A DNA stretch of 64,000 nucleotides from Nocardioides iriomotensis (lineage in GTDB: Bacteria; Actinomycetota; Actinomycetes; Propionibacteriales; Nocardioidaceae): NCBI RefSeq assembly GCF_004168035.1, contig NZ_SDPU01000012.1:1-64000 (forward strand). Direction: 5' to 3'. The position numbers and the translations under genes are program-made. The notes beneath the pieces were generated by a model, which saw only the letters and a list, made by a program, of their open reading frames with translations, made no database searches and was not told the DNA's origin. Each line of letters starts with the position of its first letter. Within the stretch, counting starts at the first letter, position 1. Shown here one piece after another: positions 7,580-18,070 of the stretch.

Positions 7580-8290
7580 GTGAGCACCCACATCGGCGCG
7601 GCCGCCGGCCAGATCGCCCCGCACGTCCTGATGCCCGGCGACCCGCTGCGCGCCAAGTGGATTGCCGAGACGTTCCTCGACGACGTCGAGTGCTACTCGC
7701 AGGTGCGCGGCATGCTGGGCTTCACCGGCACCTACCGCGGCGAGCGCGTCTCGGTGCAGGGCTCGGGCATGGGCCTGCCGTCGCTGTCGATCTACTGCAA
7801 CGAGCTCCTCCGCGAGTACGGCGTACGCACGATCGTGCGCGTTGGCTCCTGCGGCGCGCTCACCGACAAGCTCAGGCTGCGCGACATCGTCATCGCGCAG
7901 GGCGCGTGCACGGACTCGTCGATGAACCGGATCCGCTTCGAGGGCTACGACTACGCGCCGATCGCCGACTACGGGCTGCTCCGGGCCGCCCACGACGCCA
8001 CGGTCGCGCGCGACCTCCCGGTCGCCACGCACGTCGGGCTGATCTTCTCGGCCGACTCCTTCTACCACCCCCGGCCGGAGCTGACCGCCCGGTTGGTCGA
8101 CTACGGCGTGCTGGCCGTCGAGATGGAGGCCAGCGCGCTCTACACGCTCGCCGCCCAGCACCGCGCCCGCGCGCTCGCGATCTGCACGGTCTCCGACCAC
8201 ATCGTCACCGGCGAGGAGACGAGCGCCCAGGAGCGCGAGCAGACGTTCGGCCACATGGTGGAGATCGCGCTCGACGCGATGCTCGGCTGA
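7580..8290 (+). CDS. deoD: Purine-nucleoside phosphorylase, DeoD type
   Basis: This 236-residue protein has the usual length of trimer-of-dimers DeoD enzymes. The phosphate-binding start [13 protein letters not shown], the core [10 protein letters not shown] and VGSCGALT, the purine-site region ADSFYHP, and the ribose/base segment [12 protein letters not shown] followed by CTVSDHI with the catalytic Asp are all present. It cleaves purine (deoxy)ribonucleosides with phosphate in nucleoside salvage. The GTG at 7580 is chosen because the family N-terminus starts there. It is divergent from nudC and convergent with adnB across a long inverted repeat. Confidence 0.93.
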   Translation: MSTHIGAAAGQIAPHVLMPGDPLRAKWIAETFLDDVECYSQVRGMLGFTGTYRGERVSVQGSGMGLPSLSIYCNELLREYGVRTIVRVGSCGALTDKLRLRDIVIAQGACTDSSMNRIRFEGYDYAPIADYGLLRAAHDATVARDLPVATHVGLIFSADSFYHPRPELTARLVDYGVLAVEMEASALYTLAAQHRARALAICTVSDHIVTGEETSAQEREQTFGHMVEIALDAMLG

Positions 8291-8318
8291 CCGACAGCTC
8301 CCGGTCGCGCGCCGCGCA

Positions 8319-8377
8319 GCGACAGGCCACTTCGCGCACGACACGCCGACCAAGGCGGTGGGAAAGTGGCCTGTCGC
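8319..8377. terminator. 14-bp perfect inverted repeat between convergent genes
   Basis: GCGACAGGCCACTT (8319-8332) and AAGTGGCCTGTCGC (8364-8377) are perfect complements around a 31-base loop. The element fills the gap between the deoD stop (8290) and the adnB stop (8382-8380), so it may end transcripts from both sides. There is no U-tract. The sequence looks like a dispersed genomic repeat, but only one copy is in the window. Confidence 0.55.
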
Positions 8378-8379
8378 GG

Positions 8380-11300
8380 CTAAGGCTGGAACAGCCGCTC
8401 CAGGGCGGCGCGGTCGGGCAGGGCGTCGTCGGGCGGGGTGACGAGGCTGTCGGAGCGGACGTAGTAGAACGCGACCTTCACGTCGGCCGGGTCGACGCCG
8501 CGGAGCTCGGCCCAGGCGACGCGGTACACCGCCAGCTGGAGCGGGTCGGCGGTCTCGTGGCGGTTGGTCTTCCAGTCGACGACGAGGTAGGAGCCGTCGG
8601 GCTCGCGGTACACGGCGTCGATCCGGCCGCGCACCACCTGGCCGGCCAGCACGAGCGCGAAGGGCGGCTCGATGGCCTCGGGCACCCGGTCGGCGAACCG
8701 GCCGCCCTCGAACCTCTGGATGAGCGCGGCGAGATCGGCGTCGTCGTCGATCTCGGCGTCGCCACGGCCGGGCAGCTCGTCGGGGTCGAGCAGCAGCTGC
8801 TGGCCGAACCGAGCCTCCACCCAGGCGTGGAAGCGGGTGCCGAAGCGGGCGGCCGACGACGGCTGGCGTGGCATCGGTCGAGCGAGCGCGGCGGCGAACT
8901 GGGCGGGGTCGTCGCGCAGCCGCGCGAGCGCGGTGGCGGAGAGGCTGGACGGCAGCGGCACCTTGACGAGGTCGCTGCGGTCCCGGTGGGCCTCCTCGAG
9001 CAGCCGCGCCATCTCGGTGTCCCACTCCTGGACGCGCTGCAGCTCGAGCATGTCGAGACCCTCGTCGTCGAGCACGTCGGGGTCGGCCGGGTCGGCGCCG
9101 GCCGGCAGCGCGTCGAGCTCGGCGAGCGCGGCCTCGACACGGGTGGCGGCCTCCCGGCGGCGCGCGGCCTCGGGCGTCTGGTGGGTGATCGGCCAGGGCA
9201 GGTCGGCGACGCGCTCGGCGTAGGGGCTGAGGGTGCCCTTGGCCGGCTTCTCGGCCCACAGCTCGGGCTCGGCGTCCCAGGTGGCGAGGGCCTCGCGGGT
9301 GCGGACCTGGTACTCCGACGGCCCCGCGGGCGTCTTGTTGGTCGGCGTCCAGAGGTAGGAGGAGACCGCGAGCTCGTGGCGGGCGCGGGTCCAGGCGACG
9401 TACGCGAGCCGCCGCTCCTCGACCGCCTCGTGCGCCTTGGCGTCCTCGTTGAGACGCAGCAGGTCGGCGGGCGTGTGGCCGGCGAGCTGGGGCAGGTCGT
9501 CGCGGTCGCCGCGCAGCTCGGTCGGCAGCACGGCCGGGCTGGTGACCCACTTGGTGCGGGACTGGGTGGAGGGGAACTTCCGCTCCGCGACCCCAACGAG
9601 GAAGACCACGTCCCACTCCAGACCCTTGGCGCGGTGGACCGTCAGCAGCTTGACCGAGTCGGCCTCGGTCGGCGTCGCCACGTCCAGGCCGTTGCCGAAC
9701 TCGTCCTCGGCCTCCAGCCACGCGAGCAGCGCCGGCAGCGTCACCGAGCCGTCGACGGCCTGGAACTCCGCGACGGCCTTGACGAACAGGTCGAGGTTGT
9801 CGCGCCGGGCGGCCGCCGCCGGGCTCACCGAGGAGGCCAGCTCGACGTCGATGCCGGTGGTGTCGATGATCCGGCGGACCAGGTCGAGCAGCGGCTCGCC
9901 GACCGCCCCGCGCAGCCGGCGCAGCTCGCCGGCCAGGAGGTCGAACCGCTCGCGCGCCTCGGTGGAGTAGGGCAGGTCGCCGGGGTCGTCGAGCGCGTCG
10001 GACAGCGACGCCACCTCGGTCGGGTCGGCGCCGGTGACGGCGGCCTCGAGCTCCTCGGTCAGGGTCGTCGGGCCGTCGGGACGCCCGGTGGCGCCGCCCG
10101 TCTCGGCGGCGATGTCGCGGGCGCGGCGGCCGAGCAGCGCCAGGTCGCGCGGGCCGACCGCCCAGCGCGGGCCGGTGAGCAGGGTGAGCAGCGCGGCGTT
10201 GGCGGTGACGTCCTGGAGCAGGGTGAGCATGGCGACGACCTCGGCCACCTCGGGCAGCCGGAGCAGGCCCTTGAGGCCCACGATCTCGACCGGGATCTCA
10301 CGAGCGGTGAGCGCGTCGAAGACGGAGGCGGCGTGCGCGTTGTCGCGGGTGAGGACGCCGATCTCCTTCCACGCCGGCTCGGCCATCCGCGCGTGCGCGG
10401 CGAGCACCTGGTCGGCGAGCCAGGCGAGCTCCTCGTCGTAGGTCTCGTGGACCGCGAGCCGGACCGTGCCGTCGGCGGCGTCGGGCTTGGGCTCGAGCGG
10501 GTGCAGCTCGGGGTGGCTGTCGTAGAGCTCCTGGGCGAGGTGGTTGGCGACGGCGAGGATGCGGCGGTCGGAGCGCCGGTTGACGGTGAGCGGGTAGGCC
10601 GGGGCGTCGCCGTCGACGGTCGGGAACTCCGAGGCGAAGTTGAGGATGTTGGACACCGAGGCGCCACGCCAGCCGTAGATCGCCTGGTTGGGGTCGCCGA
10701 CCGCGGTCACCGGGTGGCCGAGTCCGTGGTCGGGGTCGGGTCCGGAGAACAGCCGGCGCAGCATCAGGGCCTGGGCGACGGAGGTGTCCTGGTACTCGTC
10801 GAGGAGCACCACCTTGAACTTGTCGCGCTCGGCCTCCCCCACCTCGGGGCAGTCGCGGGCGAGCCGCGCAGCGAGCGCGATCTGGTCAGCGAAGTCCATC
10901 AGCCCGAGGTGGTCCTTGAGACCGCGGTAGGCCTCGATGAGCGAGAGCAGCTCGGCGCGACGGTCGATCGCGCTGATCGCCTTCTCGTTGCGCTCGCGGT
11001 AGGTCTTGCGGTGCTCGGTCGCCATCCCCTCCACGAACAGCGGCCGCTGCTTGGCGTCGTAGGCGCGGACGTCGTCGGGCGACACCAGGTGCTCGGTCAT
11101 GGCCGCGTCGAGCGCGAGCAGGTTGTTGATCGCGGTCTCGGGGTGGTCGGTGAGCAGCGCGACCGGCTGGGTGAACCGGGCGATCGCGCGGGCGGCGAGC
11201 TGGAACCGCGAGGCGTCGGCGACGAGCCGGGTGTCGGGCTCGTGGCCGATGCGCAGGCCGTAGTCGGTGAGGAGGGAGGCGGCGTAGGAGTGGTACGTCG

Positions 11301-11634
11301 CCACGGTGGGCTCCTCGACCTCGCCCTCGTCGCCCGGCTGGGAGACGAGCCCGGCACGGCGGAGCGACTCGCGGATCCGGCCGGCGAGCTCGCTGGTGGC
11401 CTTGGTCGTGAAGGTCAGGCCGAGCACCTGGTCGGAGCGGACCTGTCCGGTGGCGACCAGCCAGACCACCCGGGCGGCCATGACGGCGGTCTTGCCCGAC
11501 CCCGCGCCGGCGATGACGACGGCGGGCGAGAGCGGCGCGGTGATGGCGGCGAACTGGGCGTCGCTGTAGGTGAAGTCGAGCCGCATCACCTCGCGCAGCT
11601 GCTCGGGGGTGTCGATGCGCAGCGGGTCGCTCAT
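8380..11634 (-). CDS. adnB: AdnB-like helicase-nuclease subunit
   Basis: The 1084-residue protein is a UvrD-family SF1A motor with Walker A AGAGSGKT at 42-49, LDEYQDTSVAQ (Walker B), GDPNQAIYGWRGA, TVHRAKGLEWD and a C-terminal RecB-type nuclease whose catalytic strand reads LVVDWKTN. AdnAB is the actinobacterial counterpart of RecBCD/AddAB; it unwinds and resects double-strand breaks. The start overlaps the stop of adnA by ATGA, so translation is coupled. In the family AdnB is the lead motor. Unlike the partner, no C-terminal CxxC cluster is visible. The order adnA-adnB matches Rv3202c-Rv3201c. Confidence 0.9.
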   Translation of the reverse strand: MSDPLRIDTPEQLREVMRLDFTYSDAQFAAITAPLSPAVVIAGAGSGKTAVMAARVVWLVATGQVRSDQVLGLTFTTKATSELAGRIRESLRRAGLVSQPGDEGEVEEPTVATYHSYAASLLTDYGLRIGHEPDTRLVADASRFQLAARAIARFTQPVALLTDHPETAINNLLALDAAMTEHLVSPDDVRAYDAKQRPLFVEGMATEHRKTYRERNEKAISAIDRRAELLSLIEAYRGLKDHLGLMDFADQIALAARLARDCPEVGEAERDKFKVVLLDEYQDTSVAQALMLRRLFSGPDPDHGLGHPVTAVGDPNQAIYGWRGASVSNILNFASEFPTVDGDAPAYPLTVNRRSDRRILAVANHLAQELYDSHPELHPLEPKPDAADGTVRLAVHETYDEELAWLADQVLAAHARMAEPAWKEIGVLTRDNAHAASVFDALTAREIPVEIVGLKGLLRLPEVAEVVAMLTLLQDVTANAALLTLLTGPRWAVGPRDLALLGRRARDIAAETGGATGRPDGPTTLTEELEAAVTGADPTEVASLSDALDDPGDLPYSTEARERFDLLAGELRRLRGAVGEPLLDLVRRIIDTTGIDVELASSVSPAAAARRDNLDLFVKAVAEFQAVDGSVTLPALLAWLEAEDEFGNGLDVATPTEADSVKLLTVHRAKGLEWDVVFLVGVAERKFPSTQSRTKWVTSPAVLPTELRGDRDDLPQLAGHTPADLLRLNEDAKAHEAVEERRLAYVAWTRARHELAVSSYLWTPTNKTPAGPSEYQVRTREALATWDAEPELWAEKPAKGTLSPYAERVADLPWPITHQTPEAARRREAATRVEAALAELDALPAGADPADPDVLDDEGLDMLELQRVQEWDTEMARLLEEAHRDRSDLVKVPLPSSLSATALARLRDDPAQFAAALARPMPRQPSSAARFGTRFHAWVEARFGQQLLLDPDELPGRGDAEIDDDADLAALIQRFEGGRFADRVPEAIEPPFALVLAGQVVRGRIDAVYREPDGSYLVVDWKTNRHETADPLQLAVYRVAWAELRGVDPADVKVAFYYVRSDSLVTPPDDALPDRAALERLFQP

Positions 11635-14600
11635 GACAGGACCGTCCCGGAGGTCTTGGTCGGGCAGATCGCGTGGAACGAGCAGTAGTCGCAGTGCTTG
11701 CCGGAGCGCGCGACGAACTCCTCGGCGCGTACGGCGGCGGCGGCCTGCATGAGCTGCCGCTCGACGAGCCGGGCCGGCGGCCCGTCGCCGTCGCCTGTCG
11801 CCTCCTCGGGCGACTGCGGCGGCTGTGGCTGCACCTTGGGCATGCCCTCGCCGACGCGGAGCTGGACCAGCTCGGCGCCGCCGCTGGTGGCGGGCCGGCC
11901 GACCACCGCATCGGCGGCGCCGTGGTCGACGGCGAGCTGGTAGAGCCCGAGCTGGGCGTGCTCGGCGACCTCGGCGGCGCTCGGGGGGTACTTGCCGGTC
12001 TTGAGGTCGACGACCACGACCCGGCCGTCCTCGTCGAGCTCGAGCCGGTCGGCGTAACCGTTGAGGCGGACGACCTGCCCGTCGGGCAGCGTCACCTCGG
12101 CCTCGAGGTGCTCCTCGGTGCCGACGGTGGTGCGAGCACCGGGCCGGTTGTGCCAGGCGACGAACCGGTCGAGCGCGGCCTGCACCTGGGTGCGTTCGCG
12201 GCCCTCGGCCCACGGGGTGCGGAACACCATCTGGCCCCAGACCGTGTCGACGTAGGGCATCAGGTCGTCACCGGAGTCGAGGTCGCCGCTGGCGATCCGG
12301 TTGGCGATCGCGTGGACGACGGACCCGAAGCCCTGCTTGGCGGTGGAGACCTCGGCTCCCCCGGCCTCGCGCTGGAGGAACCAGCGGGCCGGGCAGGCGA
12401 GCAGGCCTTCGAGCGCGCTGGCCGAGAGCCGCAGCGGCGCGTCGTCGGGGCGCACCGGCGTGGCCGCGCGGCTCGGCGCCCGCAGTCCCCACCAGGTGAC
12501 CGGATCGGCCTCGGGCGCGACGGGGTGGGCGGCGCCGCGGTCGGCGGCGACCAGCCGCGCGAGCCGGCGGGCGGCGGCGAGCCGCAGCGGCTCGGAGGTC
12601 GCGGGGTCGGCGACGGTGCGGCGGAGCTCGGCGACCAGGCCGGGCAGCGACAGCGGCCGGACGGGACGCCCCTGCTTCGCCTCGATCTGCACGCCGAGCT
12701 CGTCGAGGAAGCGCGAGGGCTGCTCGCCGTCGTCCTCGGGCGACTTCACCGCGGTGACCAGGAGCCGCTGGCGGGCGCGGGTGCAGGCGACGTAGAAGAG
12801 CCGCCGCTCCTCGGCGAGCAGGGTCGCGGTGGTGACGGGTGGGAGCAGCCCGTCGCGGGAGATCCGGTCGGCCTGGAGCAGCGAGCCGCGGCGGCGCAGG
12901 TCGGGCCAGCCGCCCTCCTGCACGCGGGCGACGACGACGAAGCGCCACTCGAGGCCCTTGGACCGGTGCGCCGTCAGCAGGCGTACGGCGTCCCCGCGGA
13001 CGCCCCGCTCGGCGAGCGTGTCGGCGGGGATCTGCTGCGCGCGGAGCGTGGCCAGGAAGTTGCCGACGCTGGTGTGCCCACGCTGCTCCTCGGCGCGGGC
13101 GGCCACGTCGAACAGCGCGCAGATCGCGTCGAGGTCGCGGTGGGAGCGCCGGGCGGCCGCGCCCCCGGCCTCGACGCCGGCCCGCAGCCGGCGCGGCCAG
13201 TCGCTGCCGGACCACAGCACCCACAGCACCTCCTCGGCCGTGGCGCCCTCGTCGAGCGCGGTCCGGGCCGAGTCGATCAGGCGCCCGAGCCGGGCGACAC
13301 GGTCGGCGGCGCGGCGCGCGGTGCCCTCGATGCCGGCGAGCCGGTCGGGCTGCAGCAGGGCGAGACGGAGCAGCTCGGGCGAGGGCAGCGGCTGGTCGGA
13401 GGTCGCCTTGTCGCGTGCCCGCAGCGCCCGGGCCAGCGCGCGGACGTCGGTGGCGTCGAGCGCGGCGAGCGGGGAGGTGAGCAGCGCCCGGGCCCGGTCG
13501 ACACCGACGTGGTCGGGGTGCTCGGGGTCGTCGATGCCGGCGTGCGCGACGACGGACAGCGCGTCGACGAGCGGGAGCACGGCCGGCTCCTGCACGAGCG
13601 GGGTGTCGTCGCTGGCCACCTCGACCGGCACGCCCGCCGCCCCGAGCGAGCGCCGCAGCGGCGGGATCGACTGGCGGCCGGAGCGGACGAGCACCGCCAT
13701 CTCCGACCACGGGATGCCGTCCTCGAGGTGGGCGCGGCGCAGCGCGTCGGCGACGTGCTCGGTCTCGGCGCGGGCGGTGTCGTAGGTGCGGACCTCGACC
13801 ACGCCGACGCCGTGCTCGGTCGCGACGGAGGTGGGCTCGCGGAACGCCTGGAACCGCTCGACCGGGATCGACCCGGTGAGGGCGATGGAGGAGGCGATCC
13901 GGCGTGAGGCCGCGAGCAGCCGGGGTCCGAACCGCCGGGTCGTGCTGAGCGCGATGACGTCGGCCGGGGCGCCGTCGTCGCGCGGGAAGTCGCGGGGGAA
14001 GTCGAGGATGCCGCGCACCTCGGCGCCGCGGAAGCCGTAGATCGACTGGTCGGGGTCGCCGACCACGACCAGGTCGCGACCGCCCCCGGCGAGCGCCTGG
14101 AGGAGCCGGACCTGAGCGGGGTCGGTGTCCTGGTACTCGTCGACGAAGACGTGCCGGAACTGTCCGCGCAGCTCGTCGCGGTGCCGCTCGGCCTCGATCA
14201 CCGCGCGGGAGATCAGGTCGGCGTAGTCGAGGGCGGACTGGTCGCCGAGGTTGGCGAGGTACTGCTCCATGAACTCGCCGGCCGCGACGTACGCCTCGAT
14301 GCCCTCGGCCCGGCCGAGCGCGACGAGGTCCTGGGGGTCGAGACCGCGCTCGCGAGCACGGGAGAGCACCGCGTGCACCTCGCGGGCGAAGCCGCGGGTG
14401 CCGACGGCGGCGCGCAGGCTGTCGGGCCAGCGCACCGACTCGGGGTTGTCGGTGAGGAGCTCGGCGAGCACGACGTCCTGCTCGGGCGCGGACAGCAGGT
14501 GGAGCGGGTCGCGGTAGAGCTCGGCCGGGGCGTAGCGGCGGACCACGCCGTAGGCGAAGGAGTGGAACGTCGAGGACAGCGTGGTCGCCATGGTGCGCCC

Positions 14601-14864
14601 GAGCCGGGCGGTGACCCGGTCGCGGAGCTGCTCGGCGGCCTTGCGGCTGAAGGTCAGGGCGAGCACTGAGTCGGGCGCCGCGCCGCGGGTCTCGATGCGG
14701 TCGACGATCGCCTCGACGAGGGTCGTGGTCTTGCCGGTGCCGGGCCCGGCGAGCACGAGCAGCGGCCCGCCCGGGTGGTCGACGACCGACTGCTGGAACT
14801 CGTCGAGGACAGGCGCGGCGACCCGGCCGGAGGTCGGGCGGCTGAGGCGGTAGTCGACGGTCAC
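11631..14864 (-). CDS. adnA: AdnA-like helicase-nuclease subunit with Fe-S cluster motif
   Basis: Starting at GTG 14864 gives 1077 residues: an SF1A motor with Walker A AGPGTGKT (39-46), FVDEYQDTDPAQ, GDPDQSIYGFRGAE, TAHRSKGLEWR and CTRARQRL, then a C-terminal nuclease with VVVVDLKTGK. A lone Cys before the nuclease (LLACPARWFLQ) plus CDYCSFHAIC near the end form the four-cysteine pattern of AddB/AdnA-type 4Fe-4S nucleases. It pairs with AdnB for break resection. The start overlaps the ATL stop by GTGA and there is no clear Shine-Dalgarno, which suggests coupling. Upstream in-frame codons belong to the ATL gene in another frame and are not part of the protein. Confidence 0.9.
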   Translation of the reverse strand: MTVDYRLSRPTSGRVAAPVLDEFQQSVVDHPGGPLLVLAGPGTGKTTTLVEAIVDRIETRGAAPDSVLALTFSRKAAEQLRDRVTARLGRTMATTLSSTFHSFAYGVVRRYAPAELYRDPLHLLSAPEQDVVLAELLTDNPESVRWPDSLRAAVGTRGFAREVHAVLSRARERGLDPQDLVALGRAEGIEAYVAAGEFMEQYLANLGDQSALDYADLISRAVIEAERHRDELRGQFRHVFVDEYQDTDPAQVRLLQALAGGGRDLVVVGDPDQSIYGFRGAEVRGILDFPRDFPRDDGAPADVIALSTTRRFGPRLLAASRRIASSIALTGSIPVERFQAFREPTSVATEHGVGVVEVRTYDTARAETEHVADALRRAHLEDGIPWSEMAVLVRSGRQSIPPLRRSLGAAGVPVEVASDDTPLVQEPAVLPLVDALSVVAHAGIDDPEHPDHVGVDRARALLTSPLAALDATDVRALARALRARDKATSDQPLPSPELLRLALLQPDRLAGIEGTARRAADRVARLGRLIDSARTALDEGATAEEVLWVLWSGSDWPRRLRAGVEAGGAAARRSHRDLDAICALFDVAARAEEQRGHTSVGNFLATLRAQQIPADTLAERGVRGDAVRLLTAHRSKGLEWRFVVVARVQEGGWPDLRRRGSLLQADRISRDGLLPPVTTATLLAEERRLFYVACTRARQRLLVTAVKSPEDDGEQPSRFLDELGVQIEAKQGRPVRPLSLPGLVAELRRTVADPATSEPLRLAAARRLARLVAADRGAAHPVAPEADPVTWWGLRAPSRAATPVRPDDAPLRLSASALEGLLACPARWFLQREAGGAEVSTAKQGFGSVVHAIANRIASGDLDSGDDLMPYVDTVWGQMVFRTPWAEGRERTQVQAALDRFVAWHNRPGARTTVGTEEHLEAEVTLPDGQVVRLNGYADRLELDEDGRVVVVDLKTGKYPPSAAEVAEHAQLGLYQLAVDHGAADAVVGRPATSGGAELVQLRVGEGMPKVQPQPPQSPEEATGDGDGPPARLVERQLMQAAAAVRAEEFVARSGKHCDYCSFHAICPTKTSGTVLS

Positions 14865-15193
14865 GGGAGAAGTGGACCAGGCTCCGCCGACAGCACGTCG
14901 GGCCACCACATGGCCTGCTTCATGTCGACCTTGCCGGACGGGCGGAAGGGTGTGCCCTCGCCGAGGTGGTGCTGGCGGGCGGCGTCGTCGTCCTCCTCGT
15001 GGGCGAGCCGGCCGTCGGCGTGCACGACCCGCCACCACGGGACGGGCCCGCCGTAGGTGGCCATCACGGTGCCGACCTGGCGCGGGCCGCCGACCCCGAC
15101 CGCCTCGGCGAGCGCGCCGTACGTCGTCACCCGGCCGGCCGGGATCCGCTCGACGAGGGACAGCACCCGCTCGACGTACTCCTCGCGATCCAC
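14861..15193 (-). CDS. Alkyltransferase-like (ATL) DNA-lesion binding protein
   Basis: The 110-residue protein has the MGMT/Ogt DNA-binding domain with GRVTTYG (Tyr near 25), the Arg finger in PRQVG (Arg38) and the active-site segment PWWRVV in place of PCHRV. The acceptor cysteine is therefore Trp53. ATL proteins cannot repair O6-alkylguanine but bind it and hand the lesion to nucleotide excision repair. M. tuberculosis has an ATL-like gene at the matching place (Rv3204). It is the first gene of a translationally coupled ATL-adnA-adnB set. Confidence 0.9.
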   Translation of the reverse strand: MDREEYVERVLSLVERIPAGRVTTYGALAEAVGVGGPRQVGTVMATYGGPVPWWRVVHADGRLAHEEDDDAARQHHLGEGTPFRPSGKVDMKQAMWWPDVLSAEPGPLLP

Positions 15194-15214
15194 GACGCCG
15201 ACCCTAGGACACGG

Positions 15215-15769
15215 CTAGCGCGTCAGCAGCCGCCGGCCGAGGTACGCCGTCCACCCGAGCGCGACGGCGAGGCCGGCGACCATCGGGACGGGCCCGGCGG
15301 GCAGGTCGAGGCCGGCGAGGAGCAGCGTGCCGAGCCACACGACCGCGGTTGCCGAGGCCATCAGGAGCCCCCGCGTCGCCCACGCCGAGAGCGTCGCGCG
15401 GTCGAGCGCCAGCGCGGGCGGCCCGTACCCGCAGAGCGTGCAGGCGAGGTGGATCGCGAGCAGCAGGAGGGCGGCCACCAGCGTCCACCACGACAGCGTC
15501 TGCGGCACCTGCAACGCCCAGGTCGCGGCGAGCGTGAGCACCAGGAACAGCGGCACCGACGAGTCGGGCAGCAGCGCCGACCCGACCGCGAGCAGGACCA
15601 GGAGCGCCGTCAGCAGCGGGTGGAACGGGGAGCCGAGCACGACGGTGAGCCAGACGAACAGCGGCGTCGCCAGCGGGGGTACGGCGCGCAGCAGCACCTG
15701 CTGGCGCGAGGCCAGCGACAGGCGGTCGAGGTGGCGCGTGACGGCGAGCGTGCTCACGGAGTGGGTCAT
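15215..15769 (-). CDS. Five-to-six-helix membrane protein of a MoxR/DUF58 operon
   Basis: A 184-residue hydrophobic protein with an N-terminal cytoplasmic stretch (MTHSVSTLAVTRHLDRL) followed by about five or six transmembrane helices. It shows no catalytic motif and no recognised family. Its ATG overlaps the DUF58 stop (ATGA), which makes it the last gene of the DUF4129-161aa-moxR-DUF58 operon. Membrane partners of this kind are common in MoxR/DUF58 sets but vary in sequence. It may help anchor the MoxR-DUF58 machinery. Confidence 0.75.
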   Translation of the reverse strand: MTHSVSTLAVTRHLDRLSLASRQQVLLRAVPPLATPLFVWLTVVLGSPFHPLLTALLVLLAVGSALLPDSSVPLFLVLTLAATWALQVPQTLSWWTLVAALLLLAIHLACTLCGYGPPALALDRATLSAWATRGLLMASATAVVWLGTLLLAGLDLPAGPVPMVAGLAVALGWTAYLGRRLLTR

Positions 15770-17088
15770 CGACGTACCGCCCGCGGCTGTCGCGCCCGGC
15801 GGCCGAGGCCGCGCAGCACCTCGTCGAGGGTGCCGGGGCCGGACCACGCGGCGACCGGGACACCCGCCCGGCGCACCCGGTCGAGCACCGCGGCGCGCTC
15901 GAGCAGCCGCATCCGCCAGGCGATCCGGTCGCGGTCGGTGGCCGCGCGGGCGACGACGTCGTCGGGCATCGTGTCGACGACGACGAGGTCGAGGCCGCGC
16001 TGGGCGAGGGTCGTGACCAGCAGGACGGACTGGTCGGACAGCAGCGGGGTCAGCACGATCACGACCGCGCCCGGCGGGACCCGGAGCCGTTGCGGGTCGA
16101 GCTCCTGGCGCTGGCCCGGCACCGTCCGGGCCAGCTCGTCGAGCACCCGGCGCAGGTGCCGACGGCCGGAGCTGAGCGGCACCACGCCCCGGCGCACGGC
16201 GCCGAGCACCCGCAGCCCGACCCGGTCGCCGCGGTGCAGGTAGTGCTCGGCCAGGGCACCGGCCGCGCGGACGGAGACGTCCAGGGACGACACCGTGCCC
16301 GCGACGGGGTCGCTGGTGCCGACCTCGGTGCCGCAGTCGACGACGAGCATGATGCTGCTGTCCTGCTCGGCGACGGTGCTGGTCACGTGCAGCTCCCCCG
16401 AGCGCAGCGAGGTCCGCCACTCGATCCGCCGGAGCCGGTCACCGGGGTGGAAGGGCCGAACCGACGCCAGCTCGGTCCCGTCACCGGTGACCCGCGCGGG
16501 GTGGGTGCCGACCAGGCCGATCGGGTGCGGCACCGGTGCCCGCGAGTCGTAGGCGCCGGGCAGCGGGAGGGTGGTCAGGGGCTGCCCGCGCACCGGGTGC
16601 GGCCCCCACACGTGCGCGGCCCAGGGACCGGTCGCCGCCACGACGCCCGCCCCGAGGATCCGGTGCCCCCAGCGCAGCGAGGACACCACGACGTCGACCC
16701 CCAGGTCCGGGCTGCCGTCGCCGGCGGCGCCGACCACCCCGGCGGCCGGGCGCGCGGCGACCGTCGGTACCCGTTCGAGCGCCACGACGGCGTGCTCGAC
16801 CTGCTCCGCCCCGCCGACCCGGACGTGCAGCGTGGTCGCCTCCCGCTCCCGGACGGCGGTGTGCGCGAGCCGGGTCGTGGCGGTCGGCGTCGTGGACGGC
16901 CGGCGCAGCAGCCCGGCCGCGGCGTGCACCACGAACGGGGTCGCCAGCACGAGCAGGTCGGGCCGGCCGAATCCGACCGCCACCGCCGCGAGGCCGGCCG
17001 ACACCAGTCCGGCCCGGACCAGGGCCGGGGTCGGCCGCCAGCCGGCCGAGACGGCCCGGACACCGGGAGGCAGGTCGGGAGCGCTCAT
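15766..17088 (-). CDS. DUF58 family protein
   Basis: This 440-residue protein has two N-terminal transmembrane helices (about 25-65) and a DUF58 core with the family signature around VRPFHPGDRLRRIEWRTSLRSG. It continues into a von Willebrand A-like fold with VVDCG as its first strand. DUF58 proteins are encoded beside MoxR AAA+ ATPases, which are thought to act as chaperones for vWA-domain clients in envelope or metal-centre maturation. It begins 10 bases after moxR and overlaps the next gene by 4 bases. The protein's precise target is unknown. Confidence 0.88.
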   Translation of the reverse strand: MSAPDLPPGVRAVSAGWRPTPALVRAGLVSAGLAAVAVGFGRPDLLVLATPFVVHAAAGLLRRPSTTPTATTRLAHTAVREREATTLHVRVGGAEQVEHAVVALERVPTVAARPAAGVVGAAGDGSPDLGVDVVVSSLRWGHRILGAGVVAATGPWAAHVWGPHPVRGQPLTTLPLPGAYDSRAPVPHPIGLVGTHPARVTGDGTELASVRPFHPGDRLRRIEWRTSLRSGELHVTSTVAEQDSSIMLVVDCGTEVGTSDPVAGTVSSLDVSVRAAGALAEHYLHRGDRVGLRVLGAVRRGVVPLSSGRRHLRRVLDELARTVPGQRQELDPQRLRVPPGAVVIVLTPLLSDQSVLLVTTLAQRGLDLVVVDTMPDDVVARAATDRDRIAWRMRLLERAAVLDRVRRAGVPVAAWSGPGTLDEVLRGLGRRARQPRAVRR

Positions 17089-17098
17089 CGTCGGCTGC

Positions 17099-18066
<968 letters not shown>

Positions 18067-18070
<4 letters not shown>

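Noticed and set aside
7657-11688. 1343-codon open frame on the plus strand opposite adnB
   Set aside because: No domain, low-complexity Gly/Arg/Val composition, and it overlaps deoD and adnB, whose motifs are intact.
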